64,000 bases of DNA from NCBI RefSeq assembly GCF_042683745.1, contig NZ_JBHUJX010000013.1, forward strand, positions 1 to 64,000, in the 5' to 3' direction. This DNA comes from Pseudoneobacillus sp042683745 (lineage in GTDB: Bacteria; Bacillota; Bacilli; Bacillales; Cytobacillaceae). A model generated the notes under the pieces. That model searched no databases. It had not been told where the DNA came from and saw only the letters and a program-made list of their open reading frames with translations. Position numbers and translations under genes: made by a program. Below are positions 26,564 to 35,700 of this stretch, piece after piece; position 1 is the first letter of the stretch; every line of letters starts with the position of its first letter.

Positions 26564-27115
26564 ATGAATGAGAATTTAAAGACCGCTCTGAAGACTATAG
26601 ACAATCATAATGAAATAGTTAAGCAAGATATTAAACATTGGCTTAATAATGAATTATTCACCTGGAACTGGTGGATATTAGTTGCATTCATCGTAATTCC
26701 ATTCACTATCTGGCTATTAGTAGTTGACCGAAAAAGGATGTTAGAGTTTTTATTAGTATGGTGTTTAGTAATCATTCCAACTTCTACTTTAGATTCTATT
26801 GGTATAGATCTTAAATTTTGGGTATATCCAGTGCAATTCATACCCCTTACTCCTAGATCATTACCGTTTGATATTTTTATGGTAGGAGTAACATACATGC
26901 TTTTATATCAGTTTTTCTGGAACTGGAAACCATATATAATAGCATTAGTGATAATGGCTTTAGTCTTTTCCTTTATAGGAGAACCGATTAGTCATTTATT
27001 AAACTTGGTTTACTATATAAAATGGGAATATTATTACTCTTTCTTGTATTACATGGTTTTAGGAATAACTGTTAAAGGAGTTTTAAACAAATGTAAGAAT
27101 ATCTATTTCTCTTAA
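26564..27115 (+). CDS. CBO0543-like integral membrane protein
   Basis: 183 residues with five or six hydrophobic helices (from about 38, 58, 100, 120, 150 and 165). Motifs such as RSLPFDIFMVGVTYMLLYQFFWNWKPYI are like the CBO0543 family of Firmicute membrane proteins, which has no known role. The N-terminus (NLKTALKTIDNHNEIVKQDIKHWLN) is a soluble amphipathic segment. Single gene, start ATG at 26564. Confidence 0.65.
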   Translation: MNENLKTALKTIDNHNEIVKQDIKHWLNNELFTWNWWILVAFIVIPFTIWLLVVDRKRMLEFLLVWCLVIIPTSTLDSIGIDLKFWVYPVQFIPLTPRSLPFDIFMVGVTYMLLYQFFWNWKPYIIALVIMALVFSFIGEPISHLLNLVYYIKWEYYYSFLYYMVLGITVKGVLNKCKNIYFS

Positions 27116-27257
27116 CTTTTTTCCAAGGCAAAAACTTACTGATCTGATTATTTTGCATTTCGAGTTCCCTATGAGACCAAGTGATTCATCTGTTAATTCA
27201 GTTTAATAATTCGACAAATTTTCCTCTATTACAACAAAATGTGTGATAACATCTAAT

Positions 27258-27334
27258 AAGGGCAAATTTTACGAAAGTAAAAGACGCAAAGCCACGGGCC
27301 TAAAACTATTTTTGTTATGGTAGCCGGGTTGCAT
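27258..27334 (+). promoter_or_regulatory. c-di-GMP-I (GEMM) riboswitch
   Basis: The conserved core is present in order: GGGCAAA, a helix capped by a GAAA tetraloop (TTTTACGAAAGTAAAA), GACGCAAAGCC, ACGGGCCTAA, a variable A/T-rich hairpin, then GGTAGCCGGGTTGC closing P1. It lies 70 bases ahead of the CheY-like gene at 27405. No obvious terminator is seen between riboswitch and ribosome binding site (AGTGAAAGGTG), so control might be at translation or through a less evident structure. Confidence 0.95.
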
Positions 27335-27404
27335 AAATTTCAAAACTACATCTAGAATATTCCCTTTCCTAATTTGCCTTAATATTTAGTGAAAGGTGTT
27401 ATAA

Positions 27405-27764
27405 ATGAGCAAAACCGTTCTTATTGCCGATGACTCAAGGTTCCTAAGAAATTTGATAAAAAATATCTTATTTTACGAAGGCTACAAATTGTTCATTGAA
27501 GCCTCTGATGGCGCATATGCTGTTTCTTTATACAAAGAAAAATCACCAGACTTTGTTCTACTTGACTTAACAATGCCTAATTTAAATGGTATTGATGCCT
27601 TAAAAAGTATTATAGAATTTGATCCAGAAGCTAAAGTAATTATTTGTTCAGCAATGGGACAACAAAGGTTTATATTTGAAGCCTTACAATCTGGAGCAAA
27701 AGATTTTATCATTAAGCCAAATTTTAATGAATTGGTTCCAGCAATTAGAAAATTATTTAATTGA
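27405..27764 (+). CDS. Stand-alone CheY-like response regulator
   Basis: 119 residues, receiver domain only. Acidic pocket ADD (residues 8-10), phosphoacceptor Asp54 in LLDLTMPN, Ser/Thr switch in ICSAMG (about 82) and Lys in FIIKPNF (about 104). No output domain, as in CheY, so it should act by protein contact, for example at the flagellar motor or in a phosphorelay. The c-di-GMP riboswitch in its leader ties its production to the motile/sessile second messenger. No kinase is adjacent in the same operon. A terminator follows the stop closely. Confidence 0.92.
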   Translation: MSKTVLIADDSRFLRNLIKNILFYEGYKLFIEASDGAYAVSLYKEKSPDFVLLDLTMPNLNGIDALKSIIEFDPEAKVIICSAMGQQRFIFEALQSGAKDFIIKPNFNELVPAIRKLFN

Positions 27765-27766
27765 TT

Positions 27767-27791
27767 AGCATTTCATTTAGAAATGCTTTTC
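27767..27791 (+). terminator. Terminator after cheY-like gene
   Basis: AGCATTTC, five-base loop, GAAATGCT, then TTTCTT. Confidence 0.8.
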
Positions 27792-27954
27792 TTATGGAAA
27801 AATAAAGCGATTTTTTATAATGTTCATCATAAATGACATAATTTTTCTAACTTCAACTACAATATAATTCTTAAAATAACTATCCCTTAAAGACCATCTT
27901 TTAAAAACCTTTATTCTGAGTTACTAGTAACTATGAATAAATTATATATGAGGT

Positions 27955-28531
27955 TTTTGATGGGGTAACCAAACTTGTCCATTCTTTTGAATTACACCAT
28001 ATTGACCATATCCATTTTCATCCACATACCAAACTAGGTGATTTCGAAAATCAGCAGATTGAATATGCACTGGCTCATTAGGAGGTGCTACACTTTTTAT
28101 AACAAAGGGACTCCAACCAAATTCGATGTCATTATTGACAACTATTTCTTGAGAAGTCTGATTATAGATTCATACACCAAGTTTTTTATTTATCGGTAAA
28201 CCATATTAATCCATCAATCATTGGTTCACAAGGAGAAATAGAAGGATAACCTACATAAAAGGAATGTTCTCGGAATTGATTTCTCCATTCCACTCCTAAT
28301 ATTTGCTCCATCTTATGGTGACTTAATACCCCATCCTACAGAAGGTACATCAGAATAAGTTTTCTTACACAATTCAAGAAATGCTAAAAGCAGTTCTGAT
28401 TCTCTTTGAGCTAATCCCTTTACATTGGACATAAGATTCTCTTTGGTTATCCGCTTTAAACCATACTCATTTTTTAGAATAAGGATCTCGTTAATCCACT
28501 CTTCAACCGAATGGCTCTTCATTCCAGACAT
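27955..28531 (-). pseudogene. Decayed gene, possibly SMI1/KNR4-like
   Basis: From ATG at 28531 the first 72 residues read MKSHSVEEWINEILILKNEYGLKRITKENL and so on. The sequence then shifts frame and continues as EWRNQFREHSFYVGYPSISPCEP and MIDGLIWFTD, then PPNEPVHIQSADFRNHLVWYVDENGYGQYG towards 27955, with stops between. The combination of GVEWRNQF-like and WYVDENGYGQ pieces suggests an immunity-type protein of the SMI1/KNR4 kind, but I am not sure. It is certainly broken. Confidence 0.5.
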
Positions 28532-28895
28532 AAAAGAAGGCGAAGAAGTTCCCTATCTCTTAACGATTCAATTCCATTAACTAAATACCTATCTTGAGTT
28601 ACTTTTATCAACATGCAATCCATTTATAATTTCTCCTAAATTGGTTATGTTGGTTAACCACTTGCTAAAACAACTCCTTGTTTTTTTTTCACAATGACAA
28701 CTTCTAACAATCGTTATGCATTTCACGGATAGCTGGCGCCATCTCGCCAAAATACATAACTTCTCCTAATACAGCTGTTCCCATTGGCATTGTATTGCCA
28801 CCTTAAAAGTAATAATGACAACAAAAAACCGCTATTTAAAAGCAGCCTGCTTATTGTCATATAAAATACTACCTATGTAGTGTAGGTACATATTA
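28532..28895. other. Intergenic stretch with a short coding remnant
   Basis: A minus-strand fragment at about 28720-28800 reads GTAVLGEVMYFGEMAPAIRE before a stop; it is too short to identify. AAGCAGGCTGCTT near 28840 may end the kinase transcript. Confidence 0.35.
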
Positions 28896-30347
28896 TTAAA
28901 TATGAATATCACTAAAAGAATATTGTGGTAATGTGATTTGAAACTTGGTACCTCTTTGACTGCTTTCCACAATATTAATATCTCCACGATGTTCAAAAAT
29001 GACTTTCTTGACAAATGGTAATCCTAATCCTAACCCATCTTTTTTAGATGTAGTGAATGGGTCAAAAATACCTTCCCAATTTTCTGTTGGTATTCCCGTT
29101 CCTGTATCTATAATAGTAATGAAAATTTTATCTGCTAGGATATCAGTAGTAATCATGATACTTCTTGTAAGTACTTCTTCAGGAAATGCTTCAATACTAT
29201 TTTTTATCAAGTTAACAAATGCTTGTTTTAAATTCGTTTGATTTACAAACGCTTTTAGTGTTCTATATTTTCGATCAAAGCTAATCTCCACTGATTTTTT
29301 TTTGGCCATTTCATTTGTAATTTTGATTGCTTGTTCGATAACTACATTTATATCTTCCATCATAAAATCAATCGGTTGATCATTTATATACTTTGAATAA
29401 TTTTGGGTTAACTCAACTAATTGTTGCGAAGCGAGTTGGATCATCTCATTCATTTTTTGATCTTGTGAAGATATTGTGGTTGACTCATTTAATAATTTGG
29501 AATAGCCATTAATTATTTGTACATTATTTTTTACTTCATGAACTAAGCTTGCAGTAAGATTCCCTGAATAATCTAGTTTCTTCTGACGCTCCATTAAACG
29601 ATTGTAGTTTACCGCCATGACTGTGTTCATTCTTACAAATGAAAAGATGATAATGACTGAAAAAATGATAACACCTAAGCTACTGAATAATGTCCCTGTT
29701 TTAGGAATGAAGTTTAATAACCCTGATAAGAAAAGTAAAAATGAACAAAATGAAAACGTACCTAGAAAATCTTTTAAGTATTGATTTTGGATATTCCTAG
29801 AAATCAAATATGTAAACAAAACAAATATGATAAAGCTGCTTGTATGATAGATGTACAAAAATTGAAGTTGCCCATATTCAGGGAAATAGGAATAGGTATC
29901 TGTGTTTATTATCTTGACTTCCCTTAAACCTGCAACTCCTAGATTGGTCATATTAATAAAATAGACAAAAGTGCTCCAAATGGTTAGTAATATCAATAAT
30001 TTCCGATTAAAGATGGATAATAGAAATCGATTATAAAATTTATTTTTTATATTTATTGAATGTTTCTTAATAGATACATAAGATAAGTAAAAAACCAAAG
30101 GAATCATAAAGGTAGGTCCAGCCCTAAAAATCCTGAAAAACCATAGAATAACATTTTCAGGAAGTATTTCTTTTAAATATAATGAGGCAATATCTAGTTG
30201 CCAAAAGCCGATGGAAAGCATATAGAGAAGCAAGGCATAGCCTAATTCCGAACCTTTATATATTTTTAGTACTGAAATTGCTAATACGATCGGAATTATC
30301 CCAATAATAGCAATTAAAAATGCGATAATCACTCTTCTGATCCCCAC
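28896..30347 (-). CDS. Membrane-bound sensor histidine kinase (orphan, sporulation-kinase-like)
   Basis: 483 residues: about eight hydrophobic helices in the first 245 residues, then a kinase core with H-box LVHEVKNNVQIINGYSKLL, N-box NLIKNSIEAFPE, G1 box DTGTGIPTENWEGIFDPF and G2 box TSKKDGLGLGLPFVKKV. The input is therefore membrane-embedded with no extracellular domain, as in KinB-type kinases. No response regulator lies beside it. It starts GTG one base after the stop of the ketoacyl-synthase-like gene, so the two are translated together, and Spo0E is upstream. I infer a role feeding the Spo0A phosphorelay. Confidence 0.88.
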   Translation of the reverse strand: MGIRRVIIAFLIAIIGIIPIVLAISVLKIYKGSELGYALLLYMLSIGFWQLDIASLYLKEILPENVILWFFRIFRAGPTFMIPLVFYLSYVSIKKHSINIKNKFYNRFLLSIFNRKLLILLTIWSTFVYFINMTNLGVAGLREVKIINTDTYSYFPEYGQLQFLYIYHTSSFIIFVLFTYLISRNIQNQYLKDFLGTFSFCSFLLFLSGLLNFIPKTGTLFSSLGVIIFSVIIIFSFVRMNTVMAVNYNRLMERQKKLDYSGNLTASLVHEVKNNVQIINGYSKLLNESTTISSQDQKMNEMIQLASQQLVELTQNYSKYINDQPIDFMMEDINVVIEQAIKITNEMAKKKSVEISFDRKYRTLKAFVNQTNLKQAFVNLIKNSIEAFPEEVLTRSIMITTDILADKIFITIIDTGTGIPTENWEGIFDPFTTSKKDGLGLGLPFVKKVIFEHRGDINIVESSQRGTKFQITLPQYSFSDIHI

Positions 30348-30348
30348 T

Positions 30349-31557
30349 CTAATGATATCTTTTTATATATGCACATGCATTATTTCCTCCATGCCCATGA
30401 TTGGTAACGGCGACTTCGTTCACCTCTTGGAAATTAGTTTCTTGAACAATATTCATCTCTTCAAAACCTGCTTTACTTGTTCGTATCGTTGGAGGAATAA
30501 ATCCATAATTTATACTTAATAAAGAGGATATTACCTGTAATATTCCTATCGCTCCATAAGGGTTTCCGATCATACTTTTGATCGAAGAGTATGGAACCTC
30601 ATGATTAAATAATTCTTTAGAACAGCGTTCCTCTATACGATCATTAGTATTAATCCCTAATGCCTGGCTATTTATATAGTCAGGTTTCCTACCTCTAATT
30701 ACCTCATTTAAAGCATTTAGCATCTGTTCACCCGTATTATCTATTGTATAGATAGAAACCCCATCATTATTTGAAACAATATTTTCAATTTCACCTAAGA
30801 TGGGCACATTTCTCTTCAAGGCACTTTCTTCTCTTTCGAGAATTACAACACCTGAACCTTCCGAAATAGCGAAACCAGAACTACGTTGACTAAATGGTAT
30901 AGCACCATCTGTTAATGTTTGATTAAGTGCGATTGCTTTTGTTTTAGCAAATCCGTAGGTAGCCATTTTATCGACTAGACTATCTGTACCACCAACAATC
31001 GCCATATCAATCGCACCACATGTTAAATAAACCATGGCATCTTGAATTGCTTCTAAACTAGAAGTACAGCCCGTGGTTATGGTTTTTGTTATTCCTTTTG
31101 CTCCTAAAAAATGAGCAATTCCTGATGTAATACTATGATAATTGACAATATGAGAAAAATTAATAGGAATTTCTCTATATTTATCTTGATGGATCTGCAT
31201 AATCGATTCCTGAAACGCCATTTCTCCCATTGCTCCTAATGAAGTTCCAATAAACACTCCAACTCTTTTATCAGAAATATTCGGTAAATAAGCTTTATCT
31301 AATGCTTCTTTTCCTGCAGTCATACCTAGAAGCGTAACCCTTGGATATCTCTTAAAACGCTTATCAGTCTCCAGCTCTTGTACACTTCCGTTTATACGTC
31401 CAATTATCGTTTCCTCACCATTTGGTGAAAGGTGGTTAACACTTTCTAAGCAGCAGACCCCTTTTCTTAAATTGGATAAAAATTGTTCAATATTATTTGT
31501 TTTTGGTGCTTTGACACCATACCCAGTAACTACAATTTTCCCCAAAGAACATACCAC
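30349..31557 (-). CDS. Beta-ketoacyl-ACP synthase-like protein lacking both catalytic histidines
   Basis: 402 residues with the FabF thiolase fold end to end. The nucleophile Cys164 (TTGCTSSLEA) is present. The first catalytic His, normally in NAHGTGTP, is replaced (NSQALGIN, Gln298), and the second, normally in KSMIGH, is Asn332 (KSMIGN), while Lys327 remains. The protein should therefore be unable to decarboxylate malonyl-ACP. It could be a chain-length-factor-like partner, an acyl-binding sensor, or an enzyme of altered chemistry. The one-base gap to the histidine kinase gene implies a shared function. Confidence 0.88.
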   Translation of the reverse strand: MVCSLGKIVVTGYGVKAPKTNNIEQFLSNLRKGVCCLESVNHLSPNGEETIIGRINGSVQELETDKRFKRYPRVTLLGMTAGKEALDKAYLPNISDKRVGVFIGTSLGAMGEMAFQESIMQIHQDKYREIPINFSHIVNYHSITSGIAHFLGAKGITKTITTGCTSSLEAIQDAMVYLTCGAIDMAIVGGTDSLVDKMATYGFAKTKAIALNQTLTDGAIPFSQRSSGFAISEGSGVVILEREESALKRNVPILGEIENIVSNNDGVSIYTIDNTGEQMLNALNEVIRGRKPDYINSQALGINTNDRIEERCSKELFNHEVPYSSIKSMIGNPYGAIGILQVISSLLSINYGFIPPTIRTSKAGFEEMNIVQETNFQEVNEVAVTNHGHGGNNACAYIKRYH

Positions 31558-31680
31558 CTTTTTAATATAAAAAAATCTATATAAAAAATTATATAGAAAA
31601 TAGGCTAGTTATCCTAGTTAATTTTAGAGTTACAAAAAGTAAATTGTGAAGATTTGGCTAATTATTTAACTGCTATTTTA

Positions 31681-31869
31681 TCACTTGCTACCGACATATT
31701 TATTTTCCAATTTTTCCATCAAACATTTTTGATAAAGTAGCACTTTTTGATCTAATTGTTGGCTTACGTTTAATATCTCTCCTTGAGAGTAACTATCTGC
31801 ATTTTTTGCTAACTCATATAAGTATAAACGCAAGGAATTTATTTCCTGCTCTAAAAAAAATAGGTTCAT
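31681..31869 (-). CDS. Spo0E-like sporulation regulatory phosphatase
   Basis: 62 residues: two helices with the Spo0E signature SQQLDQKVLLYQK (residues about 40-52). Spo0E-family proteins remove phosphate from Spo0A~P and so delay sporulation. ATG at 31869 has a GGGGG site. It lies 123 bases upstream of the ketoacyl-synthase-like gene on the same strand, placing a Spo0A phosphatase next to an orphan kinase. A second family member is at 56805. Confidence 0.85.
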   Translation of the reverse strand: MNLFFLEQEINSLRLYLYELAKNADSYSQGEILNVSQQLDQKVLLYQKCLMEKLENKYVGSK

Positions 31870-32046
31870 GAAAAAAACCCCCTTAGAATACTTCCATTTA
31901 ATAGTAACATTTTCCCTCTCGGATTTTTACTTTTTTTACACTTTTCTACAAAAAATAGAAAAATTTGAATTATTCTTTTTGCCCTGAGGTGGTTTAGTCT
32001 TTTGACAATCTAGCACTAAAAATAAAAAAGCACTTATCCTTGACTC

Positions 32047-32345
32047 AAGATAGTGCGAGGTTTTCAATATTATTTTTAATTCTTTCGTGTATAACGCAGT
32101 GTAATAAATATTATTAACTTCTACGGAAACTACAGTTTTCAACATCTATAATTAAATACCTTTGTTCTTTCTATTAAATTAATTTTGAGTTAAGGAGTAA
32201 TCTCTACATCCCTCCGTTCTATGTTTTTAGAACATGAAACGAATATTGTCAAAAGAATGATAGCAAGTACGATTTGAATAGAAGCAACAACTTTCTTTCT
32301 CCCCTGACTTGTTTAACTAAACCTTTTCGCATTAGTTTAAGTACC
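32047..32345 (-). pseudogene. Decayed, internally deleted copy of the 59818 lipoprotein gene
   Basis: TAAAGTTCTTTCGTGTATAAC-type sequence through AATTTTGAGTTAA matches the 3' part of 59818-60192; it then jumps to TAATCTCTACATCC and the signal-peptide region, omitting roughly 130-150 bases of the middle. The upstream flank, including AGTTTAAGTACCAAATTTC, also matches (60225-60250). The signal-sequence part has further small changes. No full protein remains. Confidence 0.75.
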
Positions 32346-32413
32346 AAATTTCACATTCTATTCTACACTGGATCATAGGTATCCAATTTCCTCTAAAAGT
32401 CAAGCCCAATAAC

Positions 32414-32438
32414 GTTGCCCGATTGTTGAACAGAATAA
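32414..32438 (-). repeat. GTTGCCCGATTGTTGAAC repeat (second family)
   Basis: Copy of the CGCCAGATTGTTGAA family. The surrounding 32439-32657 stretch holds no recognised gene. Confidence 0.55.
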
Positions 32439-32657
32439 TTCGCAAATTTTAAATAACTTTATCGTATTACAGCTTTTGTCACTTAACAGTGAAATCAGGC
32501 CTTCGAATGTCTCATAAGATATTTCTTAAGAGTCTTATCGTTGTAAAATTCTTTCGTTTTAAACGCCACAAGCTGCATTTGGGATCCTTATATAACTGAT
32601 AGTACATCTATATATATGCGCAATATTGAAAAGCGTATTACTTGAGCCTTTTAAAGA

Positions 32658-32706
32658 AAAAACTGGACCCAAATAGTTAGAAGTTCCTAACCCCTGGATC
32701 CAGTTA
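32658..32706 (-). terminator. Terminator of the SLH protein gene
   Basis: AACTGGATCCAGGGGTTAGGAACTT and its partner ending GGGTCCAGTT form a long imperfect stem, followed on the minus strand by TTTTTTC. Begins six bases after the stop codon. Confidence 0.85.
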
Positions 32707-32711
32707 ATTTT

Positions 32712-35700
32712 TTATTTATCTATAAATACTTCTTCTCCATTTGCTTCAAGCGTGTATGAATGCGCTCTTGCTGCTTCTTCAATTTCCTTATATGCCCAAT
32801 GGGAGGTTGGAACGTCTGTAAATGTGGATGTTTCAACTTCATTTAATGGACCACGTTTGAAGAGACGATTTAATACTTTTACTGCTTGGGCTCTTGTTAA
32901 TTTATCTTCTGGTTTAAATGTGTTCCCTTCAAATCCTGTCATGATATTCGCAATCTTCATGAAGGAAATGGCTTCTTGCGCCCAGTATTCTGACAAAACG
33001 TCTTTATAGTCTGCATCTGCGATTTTATTTAAAGATGAACAACTGCTATAAGCATTTGAATCCTTGGAACATTCTTTTTGTATCCAACGATAAGCAATCA
33101 CTGCCATTTGAGCACGTGTTACAGCACCATCTGGATTAAACTTTGTTTCGGTTGCACCCAACATAATTCCAGCATTCTTAGCTTTCATAATATCTGTGTA
33201 AGCCCAATTGTTTTTATTAATGTCTGTATAACCTTTGGTGTCTTCGTTAACTGTTTGCTCAGGTAAATTTCTCGCTAACATAGCAGCCATTTGCTTACGT
33301 GTGACAATTTCAGCTGGCTTGAATTGTTTTCCAAAGCCTTGGATGTATGGTGCATGTGTTTTTGTTCCAGTTTTATCAGTTACACTAATAATTGTAAATG
33401 TACTAAATTTAGTAATTTCAATCTCAATCCCTAAAGGCTTGCCATTAGCATCGTATTTCACTTTCCCTTTATTGACTACTTTTTCTCCGTCACTATGTTG
33501 GATAAACACGGCTAATGAATTTAAAAACATTTCCCTCTCTGTTGTATCAGTTGGAAGGGTAATATCCTTTAATGAGAAAGTTACCAATGTTTTTTGGTTC
33601 TGATAGTTGGTTTCAATGGTCATTGGTTTACCAAGAACTTGGACATCATTGTCTCCAGCGACTTCTTTTACAACGCTAGCATTTAACGTATTGGAGATGA
33701 CTTCTTTTTTCTCCTCTTCTTTTCGGATTGGAATAACTCGGAAGAATAAGTCGTCTGCTTTTCTGTTTAATCCTTGTACAGATTCTTTTGGTAATTGAAT
33801 ACTAACGTCCTCTGTTTGAATATTTAGTGACACATTTGAGCCAGATAATTGACCTATAGATTGATTTGGTAATTTAACGAAAACCTCATCGGCTAAGTCA
33901 TTAGGTAAATCTGAGATGGATATATTAACTGTATCTTTCTTTTGTTCTAATGCTTTTTTAAGCGTATCCTCAGTAGTTTTATTATCTAATACAACTTGAT
34001 CAACTTTTTTATTATTTTCTGTTTGACGGACGATTTCAACTTTAGCTGCTGATTCTGTTTTGCTTCCATCGCTAACGCCCACATCAGCAGGGCGAATGTT
34101 TACACTAGGAGTTGTAGAAGACCCTCCAATGTTATTACCACCACCATGTGAAGGAGTGCTGCCCCTACTTTCGTCGTTATCGTTAGGATTGGGGCTTGGT
34201 GCTACATACTGTGGGATAACAACTTCTGTAATTTGACCAGCATTATAGCCCGATTTAGCTTTATAGCGTACTTCGTACGTTCCAGCTACTAATCCTATAA
34301 TGGTTGTTCCCGTCACCTGAATCCAAGTTGAATCGTTTTTTAACTTATATTCCATTTCTGGCGAAGCACCTTTGATCTGACCGTCATTTCCTGCAAAAGT
34401 TGGTGCGAATCCTTGTAAGCTTGTAGGAGCTACTTGATCTAGGTTCGGACTTGGATTAGTCGTAAAGGTTAACGTTGTTACCGCTCCTGCAGGTGTCCCC
34501 GTATTAGTATCGGATTTTACTCGAACTTTCACCGTTATATCTCCACTTAAATCCGGCATGCTTCCCAGGTATTCCGTCCATACGCCACTGTCTATTTGAT
34601 ATTCCATGGTCATGTCGATGCCAATGATCGTATTATTGACATCATCTACACTGACGTTTGGAGCGAGTGGAGCACTTTGGTTCGTCGTAAACGTTAAAGT
34701 GGCCTCTTCCCCTGCGGGAGTACCTGAAGTGGAGTCAGCTTGGATTCGAACCTTGACGGTTTTATTGCCACTTAAATCCGGCATACTTCCCGTATATGCG
34801 GTCCATGCTCCACCGTCTATTTGATACTCCATTGTCGCGTCCATGCCAATAATCGTATTATTGACATCATCCGCACTGACGTTAGGTGCGGGTGGAGCAC
34901 TTTGGTTCGTCGTAAACGTTAAAGTGGCCTCTTCCCCTGCGGGAGTACCTGAAGTGGAGTCAGCTTGGATTCGAACCTTGACGGTTTTATTGCCACTTAA
35001 ATCTGGCATACTTCCCGTATATGCGGTCCATGCTCCACCGTCTATTTGATACTCCATTGTCGCGTCCATGCCAATAATCGTATTATTGACATCATCCGCA
35101 CTGACGTAAGGTGCGGGTGGAGCACTTTGGTTCGTCGTAAACGTTAAAGTGGCCTCTTCCCCTGCGGGAGTACCTGAAGTGGAGTCAGCTTGGATTCGAA
35201 CCTTGACGGTTTTATTGCCACTTAAATTCGGCATACTTCCCGTATATGCGGTCCATGCTCCACCGTCTATTTGATACTCCATTGTCGCGTCCATGCCAAT
35301 AATCGTATTATTGACATCATCCGCACTGACGTTAGGTGCGGGTGGAGCACTTTGGTTCGTCGTAAACGTTAAAGTGGCCTCTTCCCCTGCGGGAGTACCT
35401 GAAGTGGAGTCAGCTTGGATTCGAACCTTGACGGTTTTATTGCCACTTAAATCTGGCATACTTCCCGTATATGCGGTCCATGCTCCAAAGTCTATTTGAT
35501 ACTCCATTGTCGCGTCCATGCCAATAATCGTATTATTGACATCATCCGCACTGACGTTAGGTGCGGGTGGAGCACTTTGGTTCGTCGTAAACGTTAAAGT
35601 GGCCTCTTCCCCTGCGGGAGTACCTGAAGTGGAGTCAGCTTGGATTCGAACCTTGACAGTTTTGTTGCCACTTAAATCTGGCATACTCCCCGTATACGCG

